Below are positions 1-7,499 of a stretch of 40,162 nucleotides of DNA, piece by piece. The position numbers and the translations under genes were made by a program. Source of the stretch: Bhargavaea cecembensis DSE10. Its GTDB lineage: Bacteria; Bacillota; Bacilli; Bacillales_A; Planococcaceae. The stretch spans positions 1 to 40,162 of the forward strand of contig NZ_AOFT01000022.1 in NCBI RefSeq assembly GCF_000348905.1, given 5' to 3'. The notes below the pieces were generated by a model that saw only the letters and a list, made by a program, of their open reading frames with translations, was not told where the DNA came from and made no database searches. How positions within the stretch are numbered: the first letter of the stretch is position 1; each line of letters opens with the position of its first letter.

Positions 1-1189
1 CCGAGACTGCCTCTGCCCCGAAGGTATGCGAGTTGTCAAACGCTTCGATGCGGAGCGGCACCGCGATGCCCATTGCTTCGCCGAGCTCTTCACAGGCACC
101 GACCGTCCTCTGCTCCCTGCGCTCAATCAGCTGGAACTTCTCGGAAAGTGCGATCTGTGCATTTTTCTCGGCAAGCTTCACCATATCCTTTTTCTGGCCG
201 CGCTGCGGCACGGTAACCTTTGCATCAAGCAGCTGGCTGACGATTTCCAGGTCCGTCCCCTCAGGGAAGAAAATCTCTTTTGGCTGAAAATGCTCCGGCT
301 TGTCATAGAATGACCCGATGTACGTCAGGAATTCCTCGTCCGGATCGCGGTAAATCGGAAATAGCGAGACGTCCCGCTCAATCAGCTTGCCCTGTCTGAT
401 GAAGAATACCTGGACGCACATCCACCCTTTGTCGACTGCATAGCCGAACACGTCCCGGTCGGTCATGTCCGTCGTCGTCATCTTCTGCTTTTCCATAACG
501 GCTTCAATATTCGTGATCTGGTCACGGTATTCCTTCGCCCGTTCAAACTCCAGTTTCTCCGCCGCTTCCTGCATCTTGCGGGACAGGTCATCCTTGACTT
601 CCTTGTACCCGCCATTCAGGAACCTGGTGATGCCGGCCGTCATCTCCCGGTATGTCTCCGGAGTGACCTCATTGACACACGGCGCCAGGCACTGCCCGAG
701 GTGATAATAGAGGCATACCCGGTCCGGCAGCGTGTTGCATTTCCGGAGCGGGTAAATCCGGTCCAGCAGTTTTTTCGTTTCCTGTGCCGCATAGGCATTC
801 GGATAAGGCCCGAAGTACTTCCCCTTATCCTTCTTTACTTTCCGGGTGACGATCAGGCGCGGATGCCGCTCGGCGGTCAGCTTGATATAAGGGTAGGTTT
901 TGTCATCCTTGAGCATGATATTGTACTTCGGGTCATGCTTTTTGATCAGATTCAGCTCAAGGATGAGCGCCTCGATGTCGGAGGACGTGACAAAGTATTC
1001 AAAGTCCTCGATTTCGCTCACGAGCCGCTGCGTCTTGGCATCGTGTGAGCCGGTGAAATAGGAGCGGACACGGTTCTTGAGCACTTTTGCCTTGCCGACA
1101 TAAATGATGGTGCCCTGCCGGTCCTTCATGAGGTAGCATCCCGGCTGGTCGGGCAGGATCGCCAGTTTCTGGCGGATCGTTTCATTCAT
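1..1189 (-). CDS. uvrC: UvrABC excision nuclease subunit C (3' end outside window)
   Basis: Nuclease subunit of UvrABC nucleotide excision repair, which makes the cuts on both sides of a lesion marked by UvrB. The visible 396 codons carry an N-terminal GIY-YIG nuclease domain (about residues 12-92; GCYLMKD and IIYVGKAK are readable), the cysteine cluster [13 protein letters not shown], a UVR helical hairpin (about 195-230) and the beginning of the RNase H-like half ([11 protein letters not shown]). The C-terminal part, including the helix-hairpin-helix, lies beyond base 1. The ATG at 1189 is preceded by AGGTG at a normal distance. It is the gene after trxA, as in B. subtilis, but a terminator hairpin lies between them. 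Identity is firm; only the end is unseen. Confidence 0.95.
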   Translation of the reverse strand, partial: MNETIRQKLAILPDQPGCYLMKDRQGTIIYVGKAKVLKNRVRSYFTGSHDAKTQRLVSEIEDFEYFVTSSDIEALILELNLIKKHDPKYNIMLKDDKTYPYIKLTAERHPRLIVTRKVKKDKGKYFGPYPNAYAAQETKKLLDRIYPLRKCNTLPDRVCLYYHLGQCLAPCVNEVTPETYREMTAGITRFLNGGYKEVKDDLSRKMQEAAEKLEFERAKEYRDQITNIEAVMEKQKMTTTDMTDRDVFGYAVDKGWMCVQVFFIRQGKLIERDVSLFPIYRDPDEEFLTYIGSFYDKPEHFQPKEIFFPEGTDLEIVSQLLDAKVTVPQRGQKKDMVKLAEKNAQIALSEKFQLIERREQRTVGACEELGEAMGIAVPLRIEAFDNSHTFGAEAVS

Positions 1190-1204
1190 ATGGATTCACC
1201 TGCC

Positions 1205-1235
1205 AAAAAAACCGGGCACCTCAGAGGGACCCGGT
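1205..1235 (-). terminator. Intrinsic terminator between trxA and uvrC
   Basis: Read on the minus strand, ACCGGG pairs with CCCGGT around a 13-base interior and is followed directly by a run of T. It lies after the trxA stop and just ahead of the uvrC ribosome site, so it should end most trxA transcripts and leave uvrC to read-through or its own weak promoter. Confidence 0.75.
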
Positions 1236-1249
1236 CAGCGTTCTTTTTG

Positions 1250-1564
1250 TTACGCGTGCTGCTCGATAAACTGGACAAGCTTTTCTTTCGGATTGAAGCC
1301 GACGACCTTGTCGACGATCTCGCCGTCTTTGAAAAGGACGAGTGTCGGAATCGACATGATGCCGTACTTGCCTGCTGTCTGCTGGTTTTCGTCGACGTCG
1401 ACTTTGACGATCTGAACTTTGTCGCCGATTTCCGCATCGACTTCTTCAAGTACAGGCGCAATCATCTTGCACGGGCCGCACCATGTTGCCCAGAAGTCGA
1501 CGAGGACGAGCCCGTCGGATACTTTTGTTTGGAAATCTTGATCGGTTGCATGTTGAATAGCCAT
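1250..1564 (-). CDS. trxA: Thioredoxin
   Basis: Small cytoplasmic thiol-disulfide oxidoreductase that reduces ribonucleotide reductase and other client proteins. The 104-residue protein has the full thioredoxin fold signature: FWATWCGPCKM with the redox cysteines at 29 and 32, the buried Asp at 23, and the cis-proline loop SIPT with Pro73. Length is normal for the family. GAGGAGGT stands just before the ATG, so the start is certain. It has its own promoter (perfect TATAAT with an extended TG) and its own terminator, so it looks monocistronic despite lying between etfA and uvrC, the same position as in B. subtilis. Confidence 0.97.
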   Translation of the reverse strand: MAIQHATDQDFQTKVSDGLVLVDFWATWCGPCKMIAPVLEEVDAEIGDKVQIVKVDVDENQQTAGKYGIMSIPTLVLFKDGEIVDKVVGFNPKEKLVQFIEQHA

Positions 1565-1599
1565 TTGATTACCTCCTCATGATTAACCACTCTTGGGTC

Positions 1600-1608
1600 A
1601 TTATAGCA
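1600..1608 (-). promoter_or_regulatory. trxA promoter, extended -10
   Basis: Minus-strand TGCTATAAT is a perfect -10 with the upstream TG extension. The -35 region about 17-18 bases upstream (TTCGCC) is poor, which an extended -10 can compensate for. No clear SigB-type element was seen, although trxA of B. subtilis has one. Confidence 0.65.
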
Positions 1609-1725
1609 CCTGCCAGAATGGCCGGCGAATCTTCTGCCTGCACGATTAACCGCTTACTCCGGTGCGGTTCCTTAACTGTTTACCCGCCCTGCGGAAAACT
1701 ATTCTGCCGGGACCTGCAACAGAAA

Positions 1726-1755
1726 CGGGGCCGTCCATTGAACCGGACAGCCCCG
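1726..1755 (-). terminator. Terminator of the fadR-fadB-etfB-etfA unit
   Basis: An 11-bp stem (CGGGGCTGTCC with GGACGGCCCCG on the minus strand, one G-U pair) with a short loop and a TTTCT tail starts a few bases after the etfA stop. Confidence 0.85.
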
Positions 1756-1761
1756 CCATGA

Positions 1762-2739
<978 letters not shown>

Positions 2740-2774
2740 AGTTTACCCCTCCTGTATCGAATGTGCCGGTCGGC

Positions 2775-3548
2775 TCAGATGACTTTCGCTTCGGTGCGGA
2801 GCAGCTGGACAAGCTCCTTGACCTGGTCCTGGAGGTCTCCCTCGAGAACGCGGCCGGCCTGCTTCTCAGGCGGAAGGAAGACATCCACTCGCTCGACCTT
2901 CACTTCGACATCGTCTTCATCGAGATCGATGTCATCGAGTTCAAGCTCTTCCAGCGGCTTCTTTTTCGCTTTCATGATCCCCGGAAGGGACGGATAGCGA
3001 GGGTCGTTGAGACCCTGCTGGGCCGTAACGAGCAGCGGCAGCTGGGCTTCGATCGTTTCGGAGTCGCCTTCGACATCGCGGACGACGGTCGCCTTGTCCC
3101 CATCGATTTTCAGCTCCGTGATCGTCGTAACATAGTTGATGCCGATGAGTTCCGCAACGCGCGGGCCGACCTGGCCGGAACCGCCGTCGATTGCCACGTT
3201 GCCGGCGAGAATGAGATCCGCTTCTTTGTCCTTCAGGTATTCAGCGATGATTGTCGCTGCACCGAACTCATCCAGCTCATCAAGGTCGTCCTCGGTGTTG
3301 ATGAGAACCGCTTTGTCTGCGCCCATGGCAAGTGCGGTGCGAAGTTGTTTTTCCGCTTCTTCGGAGCCGATTGTAAGGACGGTTACTTCTCCTCCGTGCT
3401 CATCGCGGACTCGGATTGCTTCCTCCACTGCATATTCATCGTATGGGTTGATGATGAATTCGGCGCCGTCCTCCGCGATCTGGCCGTTTTGGACGGAAAT
3501 CTTCTCTTCTGTATCGAATGTGCGTTTCACCAGTGCGTAAATGTTCAT
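2775..3548 (-). CDS. etfB: Electron transfer flavoprotein, beta subunit
   Basis: AMP-binding small subunit that pairs with EtfA. The 257-residue protein begins MNIYALVKRTFDTEEKI and shows the family pattern of an adenine-nucleotide alpha-hydrolase-like fold, including DLILAGNVAIDGGSGQVGPRVAELIG and LPLLVTAQQGLNDPRYPSLPGIMKAKKK, the conserved ETF-beta signature near residues 190-220. The C-terminal 50 residues are very acidic and then basic, as in orthologues that wrap around the partner. A GGGGAGG site precedes the ATG at 3548. Etf genes downstream of fadB place this ETF with fatty-acid oxidation. Confidence 0.96.
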   Translation of the reverse strand: MNIYALVKRTFDTEEKISVQNGQIAEDGAEFIINPYDEYAVEEAIRVRDEHGGEVTVLTIGSEEAEKQLRTALAMGADKAVLINTEDDLDELDEFGAATIIAEYLKDKEADLILAGNVAIDGGSGQVGPRVAELIGINYVTTITELKIDGDKATVVRDVEGDSETIEAQLPLLVTAQQGLNDPRYPSLPGIMKAKKKPLEELELDDIDLDEDDVEVKVERVDVFLPPEKQAGRVLEGDLQDQVKELVQLLRTEAKVI

Positions 3549-3571
3549 CTTGCCATCCTCCCCTTCGTGTC

Positions 3572-4345
3572 TTACTTTCCTTGAAATACAGGTTTCCGCT
3601 TTTCGAGGAACGCAGAGATTCCTTCTTTGGCGTCCTGCGATGCAAATACTTCGCCGAACGAAGCCGCTTCAGCTTTTACGCCCTCGTGGAATCCGGCATG
3701 CTTGCCGTATTGGAGCATTCGGAGCGCAGCCCGGACCGATACCGGGCTCTTGTCCGCGATTCTGCGGGCGATGGCGAGCGTTCCTTCCAGCAGCTCTTCT
3801 TCACCAAATGCCCTGTTGGCCAGTCCGGCGGAAACCGCTTCTTCTCCGGTGATCGGATCTGCAGTCAGCATCATCTCGGCTGCTTTGGCCGGGCCGACAT
3901 ATCGCGGCAGGCGCTGAGTGCCGGCAAACCCGGGAATCAGCCCCAGCTGAAGCTCCGGCAGGCCCAGCTTGGCGCCGGCAGTGACAAATCGCATGTGGCA
4001 CGCCATGGCCAGTTCGAGTCCTCCGCCAAGGGCAGCCCCGTGGATTGCGGCAATGACCGGCTTAGGGAAGTTCTCGAGGCGCTCGAACACTTCCTGGCCA
4101 TTGCCCGCAAGCTTGCTGAAACCGGCCGCATCCGGCACTTCCGTGAATTCCTTGATGTCGGCCCCCGCCGAGAAGAACCGGCCTTCACCGTGGAGGACGA
4201 CTACACGGACTTCATCGTCATGCTCGACGCTGTCCAGGAGTTCGTTGATTTCTTTGACCAAACCTTGTGAAAGCGCATTCGCCGGCGGCCGGTTTATGGC
4301 TGCGAGCGCAATGCCGTCTTCCTTTTTCACCTTCAAGAATTCCAA
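3572..4345 (-). CDS. fadB: Enoyl-CoA hydratase (FadB/YsiB type)
   Basis: Crotonase-family enzyme adding water to trans-2-enoyl-CoA, the second step of beta-oxidation. The 257-residue protein has NRPPANALS near the N terminus, the first oxyanion-hole strand [13 protein letters not shown] (about 55-68) and the signature [19 protein letters not shown] (about 98-116), which carries the glycine of the oxyanion hole and a catalytic Glu. The start is a TTG at 4345; the only nearby ATG is out of frame, and a purine-rich GGGGGATGGG lies upstream. It follows fadR closely, as in the B. subtilis lcfA-fadR-fadB-etfB-etfA operon. Substrate chain length cannot be told. Confidence 0.92.
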   Translation of the reverse strand: MEFLKVKKEDGIALAAINRPPANALSQGLVKEINELLDSVEHDDEVRVVVLHGEGRFFSAGADIKEFTEVPDAAGFSKLAGNGQEVFERLENFPKPVIAAIHGAALGGGLELAMACHMRFVTAGAKLGLPELQLGLIPGFAGTQRLPRYVGPAKAAEMMLTADPITGEEAVSAGLANRAFGEEELLEGTLAIARRIADKSPVSVRAALRMLQYGKHAGFHEGVKAEAASFGEVFASQDAKEGISAFLEKRKPVFQGK

Positions 4346-4361
4346 TGTCCACCCATCCCCC

Positions 4362-4949
4362 TTACTTGGCTTTCATGCCTTTCATGAGCAGCCTATGTAC
4401 ATCCGGCGCAAGTTTAATTAAATCATATTTCTGATCATTCATCACCCATGAGGTGGAAATCTCATCAACGGTTCCGAATACCATCTGCCTCGCAAGCCGG
4501 ATGTCCATATCTTCTTCGAATTCACCGCGCTCAATTCCTTCTTGAAGAATGCGGTCCAGCATGGACAGATAGTCTTTCAGCACTCCGTTGATTTTTAGCC
4601 TCAGTTCCTTATTGGACTGGCGCAGCTCCAGTTGGGTGACGATGGCCAGGTGACGGTCCGAGTAAAGAACATTAAAATGGTTTTCGATCATCCTGAACAA
4701 CTTGTCCTCGGATGACATCTGTCCATCTTCAAGAACCGGCCTGAGGTTGTCCATGAACAGCGCCATTTTCTCGCGGAATACCGATACGAGAATGTCCTCT
4801 TTGTTTTTGAAATACAGATAGATGGTCCCGTCGGCCACCCCCGCCTGTTTGGCGATTTTCGATACCTGGGCCTGGTGGTACCCGTTCTCCGCGATGGCAA
4901 TCACGGCTGCATCCACAATCTGTCCGTACTTCGGCTTATTCCGATTCAA
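4362..4949 (-). CDS. fadR: TetR-family fatty-acid degradation repressor FadR
   Basis: Repressor of beta-oxidation genes that is released from DNA by long-chain acyl-CoA. The 195-residue protein has an N-terminal TetR helix-turn-helix (about residues 8-55), with [26 protein letters not shown], here shown only in part by its core [16 protein letters not shown], almost identical to the B. subtilis protein as I remember it. The C-terminal ligand domain is of normal size. I start it at a TTG (4949) because the protein then begins MNRNKPKY, matching the B. subtilis MKQKRPKY, and GGTGGTGA lies eight bases upstream; a TTG at 4964 would add five residues. A matching operator lies just upstream. Confidence 0.93.
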   Translation of the reverse strand: MNRNKPKYGQIVDAAVIAIAENGYHQAQVSKIAKQAGVADGTIYLYFKNKEDILVSVFREKMALFMDNLRPVLEDGQMSSEDKLFRMIENHFNVLYSDRHLAIVTQLELRQSNKELRLKINGVLKDYLSMLDRILQEGIERGEFEEDMDIRLARQMVFGTVDEISTSWVMNDQKYDLIKLAPDVHRLLMKGMKAK

Positions 4950-4972
4950 AGGGCTCACCACCAAATAAAAAA

Positions 4973-5002
4973 GAAATATGAATGACTATTCATTCATATT
5001 TC
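4973..5002. promoter_or_regulatory. FadR operator (perfect palindrome)
   Basis: Perfect 13-bp arms GAAATATGAATGA and TCATTCATATTTC around the centre CTAT. The core TGAATGA-N4-TCATTCA is the published Bacillus FadR box. It begins one base downstream of the fadR -10 hexamer and covers the expected transcription start, so bound FadR would block initiation of fadR-fadB-etfB-etfA. It would also lie in the path of transcripts coming from lcfA. Confidence 0.92.
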
Positions 5003-5003
5003 T

Positions 5004-5032
5004 ATATTATTCTCTGTTTCATTGGATGTCAA
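5004..5032 (-). promoter_or_regulatory. SigA-type promoter of fadR-fadB-etfB-etfA
   Basis: Minus strand TTGACA (5027-5032), a 17-base spacer and TAATAT (5004-5009). It lies between the lcfA stop and the FadR operator. Confidence 0.85.
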
Positions 5033-5039
5033 GTCCTGT

Positions 5040-6737
5040 TCAGGAGATGACTTTTTCCTCTTCCATCTTCTTTTTTTCTTCGTCGATCAGTGAACGCCTC
5101 AGGATTTTGCCGACTGCAGTTTTCGGAAGTTCATCCCGGAACTCATATCGTTTGGGTACCTTATAGGCGGCAAGGCTCTTCCTGCAATGCTCGTTCAGCG
5201 CTTCTTCCGTGAGGTCAGCACCTTCCTTCCGGACAATGTACGCCTTGACCGTTTCCCCCCTGTACGGATCCGGAATCCCGGCTACGACGCATTCCGCGAC
5301 TCCCGGGTGTTCGTAAAGCACTTCCTCGATTTCTCTCGGATATACATTGTAGCCGCTGGCAATGATCATATCTTTCTTGCGGTCGACCACATAGAAGTAG
5401 CCGTCATCATCCATGTACCCGAGATCTCCGGTCAGCAGCCAGCCGTCTTTTATTGTGGCCGCCGTTTCTTCCGGACGGTTCCAGTAACCCTTCATTACTT
5501 GAGGGCCCCTGACTGCAATTTCTCCCACTTCACCAGAGTCCACCGGATCCGTCGTGCCGGTCTTGAAGATTGCGGCTTCCGTATCTGGCCAGGGAAGGCC
5601 GATCGATCCTTTTTTCCTCTCGCCGTCCCAGATCAGGTTGGCGTGTGTCACCGGCGATGATTCGGACAGGCCATACCCTTCGACCAGTTTGCCTTTCGTG
5701 ATCTTCTCGAACTGTGCCTGGATATCCACCGGAAGAGGAGCGGAACCGCTCAGGCACGCCTTGATGGAAGACAGGTCATAATTGCCGATGTCCGGATGGT
5801 TCAGCAGGCCGATGTAAATGGTCGGCGCCCCCGGGAAAAGGGTCGGCGACTGCTTATCGATCAGTTTCAGGACCGTCTCGGGGTCGAATTTCGGCACGAG
5901 CACCATCTTGTTCCCCTGGCTGACAGAAAGCACCAGCACGGTCGTCATTCCGTAGACATGGAAGAACGGAAGGATTCCGAGAACCACTTCTTCGCCCGGT
6001 TCGCAGCGGTACATCCAGGCGGCACACATCTCCGTATTCGCAATCAGGTTGCGGTGGGTGAGCATGACGCCCTTTGGCGAACCGGTGGTGCCGCCTGTAT
6101 ACTGGAGCAGCGCAAGGTCATCCTGGTCGATATCCGGTGCCTCTATCGGCTCCCCGGACGTACGCTTCATGATTTCGGTAAAGAGGTGATTCCTGCCGCG
6201 ATGCTCTACCTTCACCGTCATGCCATACTCTTTTTTCTGCACAAACGGATAAAGAACGTTTTTCGGGAATGGAAGGTAGTCTTTGATTCCGGTGACGATG
6301 ACGTTCTCCAGGTCGGTTTCGCCAATGACTTTGGATACCCTCGGGAACAGGATGTCCAGCGTGAGAATCGCCCTGGCGCCGGAATCTTTCATCTGGTAAG
6401 CGAGTTCCTTCTCGGTGTACAGAGGATTTGTCTGTACAACAACCCCGCCGGCGTATAGGATGCCGTAGAACGCAATGACATTCTGGGGACAGTTCGGAAG
6501 CATGATCGCCACCCGGTCTCCTTTTCCGATCCCGAGGCTTTTCAGGTAGTTCCCGAATTTCAGGGCAGATGCGTACAGTTCCTCATAGCTGACTTGTCTG
6601 CCGAGAAAATGGACGGCCGTCTTTTCAGGATACTTGGCCGCCGAACGGGTCAGTCCGTCCTGCAGCGGTTCATCAGGGTAGTCAAGCGTCGGCGGAATTC
6701 CTTCGGGATAGTTCTTGAGCCATGGTTTTTCCGTCAT
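5040..6737 (-). CDS. lcfA: Long-chain fatty acid--CoA ligase
   Basis: ATP-dependent activation of fatty acids to acyl-CoA at the membrane, the entry step to beta-oxidation. The 565-residue ANL-superfamily enzyme shows the P-loop-like LLQYTGGTTGSPKGVMLTH (about 210-228), the ATP site VEGYGLSESSP, the hinge and ATP-binding motif WLLTGDLGYMDDDGYFYVVDRKKDM, and the C-terminal lysine motif PKTAVGKILRRSL near the end. AGGGG stands seven bases ahead of the ATG. In B. subtilis it heads the fadR operon; here fadR has its own promoter and operator after the lcfA stop, with no terminator visible between them. Confidence 0.94.
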   Translation of the reverse strand: MTEKPWLKNYPEGIPPTLDYPDEPLQDGLTRSAAKYPEKTAVHFLGRQVSYEELYASALKFGNYLKSLGIGKGDRVAIMLPNCPQNVIAFYGILYAGGVVVQTNPLYTEKELAYQMKDSGARAILTLDILFPRVSKVIGETDLENVIVTGIKDYLPFPKNVLYPFVQKKEYGMTVKVEHRGRNHLFTEIMKRTSGEPIEAPDIDQDDLALLQYTGGTTGSPKGVMLTHRNLIANTEMCAAWMYRCEPGEEVVLGILPFFHVYGMTTVLVLSVSQGNKMVLVPKFDPETVLKLIDKQSPTLFPGAPTIYIGLLNHPDIGNYDLSSIKACLSGSAPLPVDIQAQFEKITKGKLVEGYGLSESSPVTHANLIWDGERKKGSIGLPWPDTEAAIFKTGTTDPVDSGEVGEIAVRGPQVMKGYWNRPEETAATIKDGWLLTGDLGYMDDDGYFYVVDRKKDMIIASGYNVYPREIEEVLYEHPGVAECVVAGIPDPYRGETVKAYIVRKEGADLTEEALNEHCRKSLAAYKVPKRYEFRDELPKTAVGKILRRSLIDEEKKKMEEEKVIS

Positions 6738-6780
6738 GATCAGACCCCTTCCTTCGAATCGTTAGAAAATTCCTATTACT

Positions 6781-6809
6781 ATCTTACCTTATGATGTATG
6801 CGCTTTCAA
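6781..6809 (-). promoter_or_regulatory. lcfA promoter with overlapping cre-like CcpA site
   Basis: Minus strand TTGAAA (6804-6809), 17-base spacer, TAAGAT (6781-6786). The bases 6795-6809 read TTGAAAGCGCATACA, which fits the cre consensus WTGNAANCGNWNNCW at every fixed position and overlaps the -35, the place expected for repression by CcpA. Catabolite repression of lcfA and the FadR regulon is documented in B. subtilis. No FadR palindrome is present here. Confidence 0.65.
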
Positions 6810-6819
6810 CAGACAATGT

Positions 6820-6844
6820 AAAAAGACGCAGGTTTCCCTGCGCC
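6820..6844 (-). terminator. Terminator after the yshE/mini-ORF unit
   Basis: Minus strand GGCGCAGG-GAAA-CCTGCGTC followed by TTTTT: an 8-bp stem (one G-U pair) closed by a GNRA-type loop. It ends transcription just after the 27-codon ORF and just before the lcfA promoter. Confidence 0.88.
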
Positions 6845-6855
6845 TTCGGAAAACT

Positions 6856-6939
6856 TCAGAAAAACAGCCACCAGATGCCGACGATGATGAAGCCGGCGCA
6901 CAAAACCAGCAGCAGCTTGGCCAGTTTGATCATGTCCAT
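6856..6939 (-). CDS. Small membrane peptide, 27 residues
   Basis: Not recognised as a known family. ATG at 6939 is preceded by AAGGCGGT with eight bases of spacing, a near-perfect ribosome site, and the frame closes at 6856 just before a good terminator. The peptide starts MDMIKLAKL and continues as a single hydrophobic helix ending in WWLFF, with one cysteine and two lysines near the N terminus, so it should sit in the membrane as a one-pass protein with its N terminus inside. It lies 34 bases after yshE, a membrane protein, and should be cotranscribed with it. It may be a small partner or regulator of that protein; this is a guess from position only. Confidence 0.6.
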   Translation of the reverse strand: MDMIKLAKLLLVLCAGFIIVGIWWLFF

Positions 6940-6973
6940 ACACAGTTACCGCCTTTCGGGACGGATCCGGAAA

Positions 6974-7387
6974 TCAGGTGATGCTTGCCGCGATGACATA
7001 GCTCAGTCCCACAGAGATCATGAGGGAAATAAGACCCACTGCCCGGTTGCCGTTTCCGATCTCTTCGTCAACATTGAATCGGGGAGTCAAAAATTCAAAA
7101 AGCCAGTAGGCCATGATCAGGAGGAAAAATCCGAACCCTCCCCATGCAAGCATCTCCGGCAGCGATGAATGCTGCTCGATGGAATGGCGGAAAATGTTCG
7201 CCACTCCGAAAATCTTGCCGCCTGTTGCAAGCGCGACCGCCACATTTCCATTTTTGATCTCTTCCCAGTTGTTATATTTCGTCACGAGTTCAAAGATCAC
7301 CATTGATACGATCAGGCAGAGGACCGTGACGCTGAAATAGCCGGCCGTCTCCACAAGCGGATGCGACCAGAAACTCGATAGCAGCAT
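6974..7387 (-). CDS. yshE: DUF350 family membrane protein (YshE)
   Basis: The 137-residue protein has four predicted membrane segments (about 18-36, 46-64, 77-97 and 113-134) in two related halves: FELVTKYNNWEEIKNGNVAVALATGG and FLTPRFNVDEEIGNGNRAVGLI show the same E-I-x-N-G-N-x-A-V pattern (cited here only as EEIKNGN and EEIGNGN). This internal repeat defines the DUF350 family, whose function is unknown. AAAGGAG precedes the ATG. Gene order mutS2-yshE-lcfA is as in B. subtilis. A 27-codon membrane peptide follows it in the same unit. Confidence 0.88.
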   Translation of the reverse strand: MLLSSFWSHPLVETAGYFSVTVLCLIVSMVIFELVTKYNNWEEIKNGNVAVALATGGKIFGVANIFRHSIEQHSSLPEMLAWGGFGFFLLIMAYWLFEFLTPRFNVDEEIGNGNRAVGLISLMISVGLSYVIAASIT

Positions 7388-7499
7388 AAGTTTGCTCCTT
7401 TGCTGTTTTCATACCTATACGGATGGCAGACCAGGAAGTTTCATTTCTGCCCGGATCGGGGGCAGGAAGATGCCGCCTTTAATGAGAATCAGTGCCGTC

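Noticed and set aside
7447-7465. Inverted repeat CTGCCC/GGGCAG between mutS2 and yshE as a terminator
   Set aside because: The stem is only six pairs and no T run follows on either strand.
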